Assembly: GCF_001611795.1 (NCBI RefSeq)
Contig: NZ_CP015098.1
Coordinates: 6,820,001 to 6,884,000 of the forward strand
From: Streptomyces qaidamensis
GTDB lineage: Bacteria > Actinomycetota > Actinomycetes > Streptomycetales > Streptomycetaceae
Direction of reading: 5' to 3'
DNA length: 64,000 bases
The first letter of the stretch is position 1. Each line of letters opens with the position of its first letter. The translations under genes were made by a program, and so were the position numbers. The notes beneath the pieces were generated by a model. It worked only from the letters and a program-made list of their open reading frames with translations, did not search any database and was not told the origin of the DNA. Of this stretch, positions 57,601 to 64,000 are shown piece by piece.

Positions 57601-59169
57601 CGCGACCTCAGCCAGTTCTCCCTGATCAGGGTCGATCCGCGGGCCGGCACCCTGCAGATGCACCGCCTGCTCCAGACCGTGCTCCTCGCCAAGCTGAGCG
57701 AAGAGGAACGCGAGCGGATGCGGGACGCCGCGCACCAGCTGCTGTCCGCCGCCAACCGGGGGCCTTACGGCTCCTCCCAGGAGTGGCGCGACTACCAGGC
57801 GCTGCTGCCCCACGTCCTCGCCTCCCAGGCGGTGACCAGCACCGACCCCTATGTGCGCGACCTGGTCTACGACACCATGTGGTTCCTCTACTACTGGGGT
57901 GACCACGAGGGCGCCGCGGTGTTCGGCCGGCAGGCATGGAGCGCCTGGCTCGCCGCCTCCGGCGAGGAGGACATCTATGTCATCCGCATGACCAAGGGCC
58001 TGGGCTTTCTCTTGCGTCAGGTCGGCCAGATCGCCGAGTCGATCCCGCTCACCGAGAAGGCCCTCGAGGTCTCCCGCCGGGTGCAGGTCGAGCCGGAGGA
58101 ACTCATCGACTCCCTGTGCGAGATGTCCGACGCCCACCGGTACCAGGGCCGGTTCCAGCAGGCGCGGGACCTGGGCAAGGAGGCCACCGAACTGGCCCGT
58201 TCACAGTTCGGTTCCGAGGACCAGGCCACCCTGCGCGGGGCGCACAGCTGGGGCGTCGACCTACGGCTGTGCGGGCAGTACAAGGAAGCGCTGACGCTGG
58301 ACACGGAGACCGCTCGTCAGCGTGACATCCTGTTCGGTGACGCCAGCTTCTTCACGCTCAACACCCTCCACTGCGTCGGCATCGACACCCGGGAGGCGGG
58401 CCAGTACCCCAAGGCCCGCGAACTGCAGGAGGACGTCTACCGCCGGGCTCTCGCGGCCCTCGGTGAGAAGCACCCCCTGACCTTGCGCATCGCCCGCGAC
58501 CTCGGAGTCTGCCGCCGCAGGGACGGAGACCTCGCCGAGGGCGCCAAGCTGGCCGAGGAGACCCTGCGCAACTTCAAGTCCCGCTACGGCGACGAGCACC
58601 TGGACTCGCTGACCACGGCGACCAACGTCTGCGTCGACCGGCGTCTGGCCGGGGACCTGGAAGGCTCGCAGCGCCTCGCGGAGTCCACCGCGGCCAGGCT
58701 GGTGCGGCGCCTCGGGCAGAACCACGCGCACACCCTGGTGACCAGGGCGAACCTGGCCGCCACCGAACGGGCCCTGGGTTCCCTGGACGCCGCGCAGGAG
58801 CTGGAGGACGACGTGGTGCGCCGGCTGAGCGACACGGTCGGAGAGCAGCACGTCATCACCCTCACCGTCGGCATCGGCCAGGCCAACACCGCCTACGCGC
58901 GACTCGACTTCGAGCGGGCGCACTCGATCGACTCGGCCAACCTGCCGTTGCTGACCGAGGTGGCGGGCGGGGACCATCCGCTCACCCTCTCCTGCCTCTC
59001 CAACCTCGCACTCGATCTGCGGGGGCTCGGGCGCGGCGACGAGGCGGACGTACTCCAGCGCAAGGCGGTGGAGGGCTTCGCCGGAGTGCTGCGCACCGAC
59101 CACCCCTGGCTCCAGGCCGCCCGCCAGCGCCGCCGCATCGAGTGCGACATCGCTCCCATGCCCATGTGA
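54667..59169 (+). CDS. vWA (SAV_2336-like)-NB-ARC-TPR protein, FxsT-like
   Basis: 1500 residues. Residues 1-130 are Pro/Ala-rich. Residues about 130-600 form a SAV_2336-like N-terminal region with a von Willebrand A-type fold: LVLLFDDAPTMRIWEESAAR (about 225), where the MIDAS DxSxS appears as DxAxT, and IFLVVTDGLAHGW (about 296). A Pro-rich linker leads to an NB-ARC-type STAND NTPase (from about 681, FVGRQ; Walker A GLGGVGKS at 711-718; Walker B LLVFDN near 793; LPLAVEQSGAWLG). A TPR array follows (about 1100-1490; 10 or so helical hairpins). This matches the TPR proteins of FxSxx-COOH systems (FxsT) with a fused vWA head. It should sense a ligand through the TPRs and oligomerise in an NTP-dependent way. 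Codon 145 (55099-55101) is TTA. Confidence 0.8.
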   Translation: MTRERASGPGDGDPASGSSPPPSVYPEPPAGERGDRVPAAPDHFVPRWQEFADAVWLAAHWSRYGVPGGTAQEAPAPAREEEVVRPQDSGTGQPSPPAAGDDARAAGPTAADEDDAPPGPPPARRTPVSLPPADRAVSRPDGRFLPHPDGPFTLHLGPPLLPRPEPDPSGPGRVTALLARALHHLARRIPSRSSLELDEETTAEQGLADGLWMPFLRPARVSAFDLVLLFDDAPTMRIWEESAARLARAAEHSGAFRSVRTIRATVPRTGTATLRWPTGRAVADPAELLDGRGSRIFLVVTDGLAHGWAATAADELLGRLAHAGPTALVHLLPPHLRHRSSLYPYPAVLEAGGFGAPNDGLGHWAPPGGPDPMRPLPEAGDGSVAVPVLSLKPASLAAWSDLVTGGRGVRRSLPVVLAGALSKGAPAPGLRAPRLPRAAGAAVRRFFSLATPSARRLATQLAAIPFDFDLVEQLRRRVMPETGPDHLAEILMGGLIDWEGGEQGRPEFAEGVREALLATTTRSQLAQTVSVVGELPAAGERGVALRAALHDPLRTMLPDPAEPGWARSELAVMRALSGPYSERAKRIEPNLSRYTPPAAVPEGSTRPAHPPPKVNKPGDPTPSSPAGSDPNSGISDLTGESAPSSTAGAHRQQTPEAEPLMQRTTTATPALLVNVPMRNTSFVGRQALLRAVEEQLAAQDTAAVLPNALHGLGGVGKSQLALEYIYTHQRDYRIICWIPAERESLILAALSSLASQLGVAPSGQDSLGAAAANTAVPAVLEALRTGTPYDNWLLVFDNAEDIEAVRGYFPHNGPGKVIVTSRNRGWERVATSLPVNVFERDESIELLQKRAKDLPREDADRLAEALGDLPLAVEQSGAWLGVTGMEVDEYLELLAQRSPEILEIERSPDYPVSVAAAWDISLERIRENNPGARQLLDICASMAPEPIPRSILRSSRGVNITPEIDPMLREPIKLNRAIRDLSQFSLIRVDPRAGTLQMHRLLQTVLLAKLSEEERERMRDAAHQLLSAANRGPYGSSQEWRDYQALLPHVLASQAVTSTDPYVRDLVYDTMWFLYYWGDHEGAAVFGRQAWSAWLAASGEEDIYVIRMTKGLGFLLRQVGQIAESIPLTEKALEVSRRVQVEPEELIDSLCEMSDAHRYQGRFQQARDLGKEATELARSQFGSEDQATLRGAHSWGVDLRLCGQYKEALTLDTETARQRDILFGDASFFTLNTLHCVGIDTREAGQYPKARELQEDVYRRALAALGEKHPLTLRIARDLGVCRRRDGDLAEGAKLAEETLRNFKSRYGDEHLDSLTTATNVCVDRRLAGDLEGSQRLAESTAARLVRRLGQNHAHTLVTRANLAATERALGSLDAAQELEDDVVRRLSDTVGEQHVITLTVGIGQANTAYARLDFERAHSIDSANLPLLTEVAGGDHPLTLSCLSNLALDLRGLGRGDEADVLQRKAVEGFAGVLRTDHPWLQAARQRRRIECDIAPMPM

Positions 59170-59178
59170 CGACGGTCA

Positions 59179-59218
59179 ACTTTCCTGTGGTACTGGTAAG
59201 TTGGTGCCACAGGAAAGT
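59179..59218. promoter_or_regulatory. 12-bp inverted repeat upstream of the hydrolase gene
   Basis: ACTTTCCTGTGG (59179-59190) pairs exactly with 59207-59218 over a 16-base spacer. It lies in the 66-base gap before the hydrolase start. It may be an operator, or a hairpin that limits read-through from the TPR gene. Confidence 0.45.
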
Positions 59219-59235
59219 CGTGTCACGGGGGGCGC

Positions 59236-60411
59236 ATGACGACGGTCGTGTTCGTCCATGGGACCGGGGTCCGCGAGCCGGGCCTCTCCGCGCTGGTCGC
59301 CCGGGTGACGGCCGGACTGACCGAACAGCGCGACCGCCTTCGGGTCGTTCCCTACGCCTGGGGAGCGGCACACGGTGCCACGCTCGCGGCCGGCGGGGCG
59401 AGCCTGCCGCCCCGGTCCGGCACCGCACGCGGCATCGGCGAAGGCCCGCCAGGACCGCCCCCCGGTGACGAGACGGCCGCGGCATGGGCCGCCCTCTACG
59501 CCGACCCGCTGGCCGAACTGGCCTTGGCCGCCGCCGGATCCGGCCCGCCCGTCGAGCGCCCGCCCGGCACCGTACCGCCGCAGCAGCGCATCCGTGCGCA
59601 GCTCACCGCACTCGCCGCCCGAGGCGACGAACCAGGAGCCGAGGCGGGCCCCGGTCTGGCCCGCGCCGCCACCGATCTGGCCGCCCATCCCCTGCTCGGC
59701 CCTGCCGCCGACGCCCTCGACCCGGCGGGCCTCGCGGTCCTCGCCGCGCGCTGCCTGACCGCCCGCCTCGTCGCCGACGCCCTCGACGCCGACTCCCCGC
59801 TCATACCCGTCGCCGAGACGCGGGACGCCGTCGCCGGCCGGATCGCCGAGGCCCTCGGCGCACCGCCCCGGGGTACGGAGCGCGGGCTGCGCTCCACCCT
59901 GCTGCGGACGGCCGGAGCGGTGGCCGCGCGCGCCGTCGAGCGCCGTCGGCGTGCCCTCACCGAGGCCGCCCATCCCGCCGCCGGCGACATCCTGCGCTAT
60001 CTGAGCCGGGGTGCGGCCTGCCGGGACGGCCTGCGCACCCTCGTCACCGGACTGGAGCCGCCCGTCGCCCTGGTCGGTCACAGCCTCGGCGGCATCATCG
60101 CCCTCGACACGCTGATCTCCGCCCCGCTGCCCCAGGTCCGGCTCCTGGTGACTGCGGGCTCCCAAGGGCCCTTCCTCTACGAGTCGGGGTCCCTGCCATC
60201 CCTCGAACACCCCGCGCCGCTGCCGCCGCACGTCCCCGCCTGGCTGAACCTGTACGACCCGCGCGATCTGCTCGGCCACGTCGGTGCGGGACTCTTCCCG
60301 GACCGCGTCACCGACGTGGCCGTCGACAGCGGCCAGCCGTTCCCCGCCGCGCACAGCGCCTACTGGACGAACCCGGCCGTGTACCGCCACATCGCGGACC
60401 GACTGCCGTGA
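59236..60411 (+). CDS. Alpha/beta hydrolase (lipase-like) of the conflict cluster
   Basis: 391 residues. It starts VVFVHGTGVREPGLSALVAR, the HGxG oxyanion motif, and has the nucleophile elbow VALVGHSLGGIIALDTLI (Ser in GHSLGG). The Asp (LNLYDPRDLLG) and His (VDSGQPFPAAHSAYW) complete the triad. It is therefore an intact serine hydrolase, perhaps acting on lipids, esters or thioesters. The stop overlaps the start of the caspase-like gene (GTGA), so the two are co-translated and may be effectors of the same system. The long Ala/Arg-rich middle is specific to this group. No signal peptide is seen. Confidence 0.8.
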   Translation: MTTVVFVHGTGVREPGLSALVARVTAGLTEQRDRLRVVPYAWGAAHGATLAAGGASLPPRSGTARGIGEGPPGPPPGDETAAAWAALYADPLAELALAAAGSGPPVERPPGTVPPQQRIRAQLTALAARGDEPGAEAGPGLARAATDLAAHPLLGPAADALDPAGLAVLAARCLTARLVADALDADSPLIPVAETRDAVAGRIAEALGAPPRGTERGLRSTLLRTAGAVAARAVERRRRALTEAAHPAAGDILRYLSRGAACRDGLRTLVTGLEPPVALVGHSLGGIIALDTLISAPLPQVRLLVTAGSQGPFLYESGSLPSLEHPAPLPPHVPAWLNLYDPRDLLGHVGAGLFPDRVTDVAVDSGQPFPAAHSAYWTNPAVYRHIADRLP

Positions 60412-61535
60412 CCGGGGCCGGGCCCGTGCCGTCCGTGGACCCCGTCCGGGTGCACGCCCTCGTCGTCGGGATCGAGGCGTACGAGGCCGGCGACCCCTGG
60501 CGGCTGCCCGGTCCCGCCCGGGACGCCGTCCGGTTCTGGCGGCTGCTGCGGGACGCCGGGGTCCCCGAGTCCCAACTGCGGCTGCACCTCAGCCCACTGC
60601 CGCCCTACGACCCGCACGTCCCCTACGCGCGTGCGGACCGGGCGACCCTGCGCCGGGTACTCGTACGCGAACTGTCCGCGGCCCAGGGCGACGTGCTGTG
60701 GGTGTGGTGGGGCGGGCACGGCGTGCTGGACCGGGCCGGTCGGCTCCGGCTGTTCTGCGCGGATGCCGGCATCGCCGACAAGGTGGGCATCGACCTGGAC
60801 TCCGCGCTCGCCCGGTACGCGGGAGACGCCGTGCCCGGTCTGCGCGAGCAGATGTGGATCGTGGACGCCTGCGAGACGTTCGAAGAGGACCTCGCCTTCC
60901 AGGAGGCGCTGCCCGCCGACGCCCTGCCCCTCGGCCGGCCCAACCATGTGCACCGGCAGACCGTGCTGCGGGCCGCCGGCCGGGGCAGGGCGGCCGCCAA
61001 CGACCCCGTCCGCGCCACCGGTCTGTTCTCCGACGTCCTGCTCGGTCTGCTGGCCGACCGGGCCGGGCTGCCCGCGCCGCCTGATCCGGAGGAACTGTTT
61101 CCGGCCGTTCGGGCGCGCATCGCGGCCCTCAGGGAAGAGGGCCGTACCCTTCAGCATCCCGAGATCCGGCTCCAGGGCCCCGACCGCGGCGAAACCCTGC
61201 CGCCGGCCGGACCGCCCGCTCCGACGCGCCCCCTCGCGGCGCTGCACCGCGCCGTGGAGGCACTCCTCGCCTACCCCCTGATGCACGACCCGGGTGAACG
61301 GCAGACGGTCGTGGCAATGCTGAACCCCCGTGTCACAGGCGTACTCCGCCGCCACAGCAGTGCGCGCACCGACGTGGTCAACATCCTCGGCGGGCTCGTC
61401 CGCCGGAACCCGGAGGCGTTGTGGGACCTGTTCGACGCCGTGGTGTCCGTCGACGACGATCCGGAACTGAAGGAGAAACTGGGCGCCGCCATCGGTGAGT
61501 TGGCGTCTACGTCGCCGCGTCGACAGGACCGGTGA
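60408..61535 (+). CDS. Caspase-like protease with C-terminal EAD2-like domain
   Basis: 375 residues from GTG at 60408, a start fixed by its 4-base overlap with the hydrolase gene. Residues about 15-240 form a peptidase C14 (caspase/metacaspase-type) domain: it starts VHALVVGIEAYEAG, has the catalytic His104 in WVWWGGHGVLD and Cys155 in WIVDACETFEED. Its C-terminal domain (about 275-365; LLAYPLMHDPGERQTVVAML and RTDVVNILGGLVRRNPEALW) looks like an EAD2 adaptor, the same type as at the N-terminus of the VMAP protein 8 kb upstream. Homotypic EAD2 contact would recruit the protease to the VMAP/MoxR machine. It is the likely effector. Substrates are unknown. Confidence 0.8.
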   Translation: MTGAGPVPSVDPVRVHALVVGIEAYEAGDPWRLPGPARDAVRFWRLLRDAGVPESQLRLHLSPLPPYDPHVPYARADRATLRRVLVRELSAAQGDVLWVWWGGHGVLDRAGRLRLFCADAGIADKVGIDLDSALARYAGDAVPGLREQMWIVDACETFEEDLAFQEALPADALPLGRPNHVHRQTVLRAAGRGRAAANDPVRATGLFSDVLLGLLADRAGLPAPPDPEELFPAVRARIAALREEGRTLQHPEIRLQGPDRGETLPPAGPPAPTRPLAALHRAVEALLAYPLMHDPGERQTVVAMLNPRVTGVLRRHSSARTDVVNILGGLVRRNPEALWDLFDAVVSVDDDPELKEKLGAAIGELASTSPRRQDR

Positions 61536-61635
61536 TGATCAGTGGCGTGATCGTACGGTTTTCCCCCCGGGGGGTATTGGCCATGATGGAAGGACACGGG
61601 GCATCGCGTGCCACCGTGCGAGAAGGGGGAGCATC

Positions 61636-61869
61636 TTGGACCAGCCGCCCGCTCTGCACCGCACTGGAGCCGCCGCACCTGAACCGGTCGTCGCCACCGC
61701 GGGGGCCGATGTCTGGGAATCCGATCTGGCGGACCTCGCGGCGCTGCCCCTGAGCGCCGTGGACGGTCTCCCCGCCCTTCCTCCCACCACGCGCCTGCTG
61801 ACCGAGGTGCTGCGTGCCCGCAGCAGCATGAGGAGCGGCGAAGGGCCGGGGGGCGCCCGAGCCGACTAG
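61636..61869 (+). CDS. Small peptide, candidate RiPP precursor of the conflict/FxsT cluster
   Basis: 77 residues starting at TTG 61636, with the strong SD AAGGGGGA (61623-61630) five bases upstream; no ATG/GTG start fits as well. The N-terminal part carries DVWESDLADLAALPLSAVDG, which looks like the acidic helical leader of FxSxx-COOH-type precursors. The C-terminal part (TEVLRARSSMRSGEGPGG and the last four residues) is Gly/Arg/Ser-rich and lacks the aromatic FxSxx end. A hairpin follows at 61896-61926, and then the HExxH enzyme gene; a small peptide gene, attenuator and enzyme gene is a typical RiPP layout. The precursor role is inferred; the sequence alone does not prove modification. Confidence 0.55.
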   Translation: MDQPPALHRTGAAAPEPVVATAGADVWESDLADLAALPLSAVDGLPALPPTTRLLTEVLRARSSMRSGEGPGGARAD

Positions 61870-61895
61870 CCGCCGACCGCGTCCCGACGGCAGAG

Positions 61896-61926
61896 CCCCG
61901 GTGCGACACCCGTACGCGCACCGGGG
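61896..61926 (+). terminator. Hairpin between the peptide gene and the HExxH enzyme gene
   Basis: A perfect 10-bp stem (61896-61905 with 61917-61926) with an 11-base loop. It sits 27 bases past the peptide stop and 40 bases before the enzyme start. It could cut down expression of the enzyme gene so that the peptide is made in excess. Confidence 0.65.
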
Positions 61927-61965
61927 TCCGCGCATGTCCGCCAACCCGACCGGAGGTCCGCGACG

Positions 61966-63708
61966 ATGACCAGCGAGCAGCACCTCGCTCCCTTCCGCAT
62001 GCCGGACCGGCTCTTCGCGGAGCTGGCCGCCGGAGGCGGCTCGGCAGCGGCCGTCGCCTTCCTCGAACGGGCAGAACGGGCGCGGCGGTTGCTGCTCCTG
62101 CGCACCCTCCTCGGCCACCTCGACGCCCTGCCCACGCCCCTCACACCCGTCGCCGAGGCCTGGCGGGTGCTCAAGGAGGCGGCCGAGAAGTCCCCCGAGC
62201 CGGTCGAACGCCTGCTGCTGGCCCCGCCGACCGGCGGCTGGATCTCCCACATGCTGCGCCGGGTCCACGGCACCGCGACCGGGCCGCCGCTGTGGGCGGA
62301 GGCGGGCCACCTGAGCGCGCTGGCCATCTCGGCGTCCCTGCACGCGGGCACGGAGACGGCCTTCGACGTTCCGCTCACCGACGGACGGCTGCCGCTGCCC
62401 GGCCTCGGGATGGTCCGACTCCCCGACGCCGGAGAGGGTTTGGCGGTCGGCCGGGCCACGACGGCCGGGGGAGAGCTGACGGTCGAGGGGCCGGGGCGCA
62501 CGAACGGCTCGGTGCGGGTGCTCTGCCGTCCGCTGCGGCAGCGCGCCGGCACCGGCGGGGACACCTGGCTCCCGCTGCGCACCCTGACCCACACCGGCAC
62601 CGGCGGTGCGGCCCCGGGCATCGTGGTGCTCGAAGACCTCGACCCCTACCGCGATCTCGACGACCACCTGCCCCCCGCCCGGCTCGACGAGGACGAGGCG
62701 CGGGAGTGGCAGCGGCTGTTCGGCGAGGCCGCGCGGATCCTCGCCCGCCCGGGCAGACCGGGCCCCGGGCGGGTCGACCCCGCCATGATCCGGGCGATCG
62801 TGCCGTTCGGACGCACCGGCGTCAGTCCGCCCCCGCTGCCCTTCGTGCAGGTGTCGGCCTCCAGCGGCGACTCCTTCGGCGGCATGCTCATCGTCCGCCC
62901 GGCCTCGGCGCTCGCCCTCGCCGAAACACTGGTGCACGAGCTCCAGCACAGCAAACTGGCGGCCCTGCTGCACCTGTTCCCGCTGCTGGAGGACGACCGG
63001 GCCGAGCGCTACTACGCCCCCTGGCGCACCGACCCCCGGCACCTGACCGGGCTGCTGCACGGCGCGTACGCCTTCACGGGCGTCGCGGGCTTCTGGCGGG
63101 ACCGGCTGGCCGATGCGCAGAGCGTCGATGCGCCGAGCGTCAACGCACCGAGCGTCAACGCACGGAGCGCCGAGGCGGTCGAGCGGGCCGGCTACTTCTT
63201 CGCCCTGCGCCGCCTGCAGAGCCGCCTGGCCGTGCGCACCCTGCTCACCAGCGGCCGGCTGACCGTTCAGGGCCGCGCCCTGGTGTCGGGGCTCGCTCGC
63301 ACCCTGGACGGCTGGCTGCGGGAGGACGTTCCGCCGGCCGCACTGGGCCGGGCCCGCACCGCCGCCGCCCTGCACCGCACCGAGTGGCGGCTGCGCAACG
63401 TCACGCCCGCCCCGGCCGCCGCGCCGTCGGCCCTCCGCTTCCGCCCCGACCGCACGTCCTGGCCGGACACACGCACCCAGGGCTTCGCCGCGCGTCCCAC
63501 CGTGCCGCGCACCGCCGACGAGCACCTCGCCGCCGGTGACGCGGCCGCCGCGCTCGTCCGGTACGCCGATGTCCTGGCCGACGCTCCGGCCGAGCCGCAT
63601 GCCCTCGCGGGCTGGATCGTCGCCCGGACGATCCTCGAACCCGGCCGGGCCGCCCGCCGGATGCTGGCCCGGCCCGAGGAACTGCTGGAGCCGTCGCCGC
63701 GGGTGTGA
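61966..63708 (+). CDS. HExxH-motif peptide modification enzyme (peptide beta-hydroxylase family)
   Basis: 580 residues. The motif LVHELQHSKL gives His324-Glu325-x-x-His328, and the surrounding block (SFGGMLIVRPASALALAETL) fits the HExxH-motif family found beside FxSxx-COOH peptides. This family is now described as alpha-ketoglutarate-dependent peptide beta-hydroxylases. A C-terminal helical part (about 520-560; DEHLAAGDAAAALVRYADVL) looks like a TPR-like peptide-binding tail. GGAGG at 61953-61957 supports the ATG. A near-perfect 15-bp coding repeat (63121-63170) sits in a loop. It is the probable modifier of the upstream 77-residue peptide. No radical SAM enzyme is encoded in the visible DNA. 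Confidence 0.75.
   Translation: MTSEQHLAPFRMPDRLFAELAAGGGSAAAVAFLERAERARRLLLLRTLLGHLDALPTPLTPVAEAWRVLKEAAEKSPEPVERLLLAPPTGGWISHMLRRVHGTATGPPLWAEAGHLSALAISASLHAGTETAFDVPLTDGRLPLPGLGMVRLPDAGEGLAVGRATTAGGELTVEGPGRTNGSVRVLCRPLRQRAGTGGDTWLPLRTLTHTGTGGAAPGIVVLEDLDPYRDLDDHLPPARLDEDEAREWQRLFGEAARILARPGRPGPGRVDPAMIRAIVPFGRTGVSPPPLPFVQVSASSGDSFGGMLIVRPASALALAETLVHELQHSKLAALLHLFPLLEDDRAERYYAPWRTDPRHLTGLLHGAYAFTGVAGFWRDRLADAQSVDAPSVNAPSVNARSAEAVERAGYFFALRRLQSRLAVRTLLTSGRLTVQGRALVSGLARTLDGWLREDVPPAALGRARTAAALHRTEWRLRNVTPAPAAAPSALRFRPDRTSWPDTRTQGFAARPTVPRTADEHLAAGDAAAALVRYADVLADAPAEPHALAGWIVARTILEPGRAARRMLARPEELLEPSPRV
63121..63170 (+). repeat. 15-bp coding tandem repeat in the HExxH enzyme gene
   Basis: About 3.3 copies of a 15-bp unit beginning AGCGTC, giving the SVDAP/SVNAP/SVNAR repeat in the protein after the HExxH domain. 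Its length may vary between strains without frameshift. Confidence 0.8.
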
Positions 63709-63808
63709 GCCGGCCCTGCCCCGCTTGTCGTCGCTGCGACGAGAACTGGCGGTCACGGAAACGGTCGAGGAGCGCGTCAATACGCCCTTCGATGGTCAGG
63801 ATGGAGGC

Positions 63809-64000
63809 ATGGCATACCACGTCCACTCCGAGGCCGGGCGGCTGCGCCGCGTCATCCTGCACCGGCCCGATCTCGAGCTCAAAAGGCTCACCCCCAGCAA
63901 CAAGACCTCGCTGCTCTTCGACGACGTGCTGTGGGTGCGCAGGGCCCGCGCCGAGCACGACGGGTTCGCCGATGTGCTGCGCGACCGGGGCGTCGCCGTC
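63809..64000 (+). CDS. arcA: Arginine deiminase, N-terminal fragment
   Basis: The frame opens at ATG 63809 (GGATGGAGG just upstream) and runs off the window end after 64 codons. SEAGRLRRVILHRPDLELKR and the following RLTPSNKTSLLFDDVLWVRR are the conserved start of arginine deiminase (amidinotransferase fold), including the LTPxNxxxLLFDD substrate-binding segment. It converts arginine to citrulline and ammonia. The gap to the HExxH gene is 100 bases and contains a short TCGTCG/CGACGA stem (63728-63742), so it is probably a separate transcription unit. Confidence 0.88.
   Translation, partial: MAYHVHSEAGRLRRVILHRPDLELKRLTPSNKTSLLFDDVLWVRRARAEHDGFADVLRDRGVAV

Noticed and set aside
56647..59169. 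A separate NB-ARC-TPR gene starting at the ATG at 56647
   Set aside because: The upstream frame is open and coding without interruption, and no good ribosome binding site precedes 56647; kept as one fused gene.
52042..63708. Mobile element or integrative island
   Set aside because: No integrase, transposase, tRNA gene or flanking direct repeats are visible in the window.

Overview
The window is high-GC actinobacterial DNA, almost certainly from a Streptomyces chromosome. The evidence is strong G/C third-position bias, frequent GTG/TTG starts, rare TTA codons confined to a few genes, GC-rich hairpin terminators, and typical Streptomyces families (SepF-like, Hen1/Pnkp, SAV_2336-like, FxsT-like).

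Region 1 (1-27354) is the right-hand part of a type I polyketide cluster whose left part lies outside the window. It holds the end of a flavin monooxygenase/acyl-CoA dehydrogenase-like gene, an imine-reductase-like gene, a Tat-exported flavin amine oxidase, three modular PKS genes (3083-26736) and a PPOX-fold gene. The PKS reads: KSQ-AT-ACP loading; KS-AT-DH-KR-ACP; KS-AT-DH-KR-ACP | KS-AT-ACP | KS-AT-DH-KR-ACP-thioester reductase. All ATs look malonyl-specific. The predicted product is a C10 dienyl keto-aldehyde. Amination at C1 and closure on the C5 ketone would give a piperideine alkaloid of the streptazone/abikoviromycin/nigrifactin type, which the imine reductase could reduce. One TTA codon sits at the loading ACP active site, so bldA control is likely.

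Region 2 (27356-46563) is mostly housekeeping and small genes: a membrane-protein pair, a methyltransferase gene broken by a stop codon, an amidase, an acyltransferase, a DUF2945 protein, a truncated DUF3140 gene, a peptide gene with a double-glycine-type leader, two DUF21/CBS membrane proteins, a divergent marR/yceI pair with a clear operator, a GT-C-like membrane protein, a fused assimilatory nitrate reductase, a SepF-like protein, an ATPase, a MazG-like pyrophosphohydrolase and two small hypotheticals.

Region 3 (46802-51884) contains an LLM-class oxidoreductase and the hen1-pnkp RNA-repair operon.

Region 4 (52042-63708) is the most unusual part. A co-directional set encodes an EAD2-VMAP protein, a MoxR AAA+ ATPase, a 1500-residue vWA(SAV_2336-like)-NB-ARC-TPR protein, an alpha/beta hydrolase and a caspase-like protease with a C-terminal EAD2-like domain. 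A small TTG-started peptide gene, a hairpin and an HExxH peptide-modification enzyme follow. This resembles a vWA-MoxR-VMAP ternary conflict system with a caspase effector, placed beside a RiPP-like module that has no radical SAM gene here. Three TTA codons in the VMAP gene and one in the vWA-NB-ARC-TPR gene suggest developmental (bldA) gating. The window ends in the start of an arginine deiminase gene.
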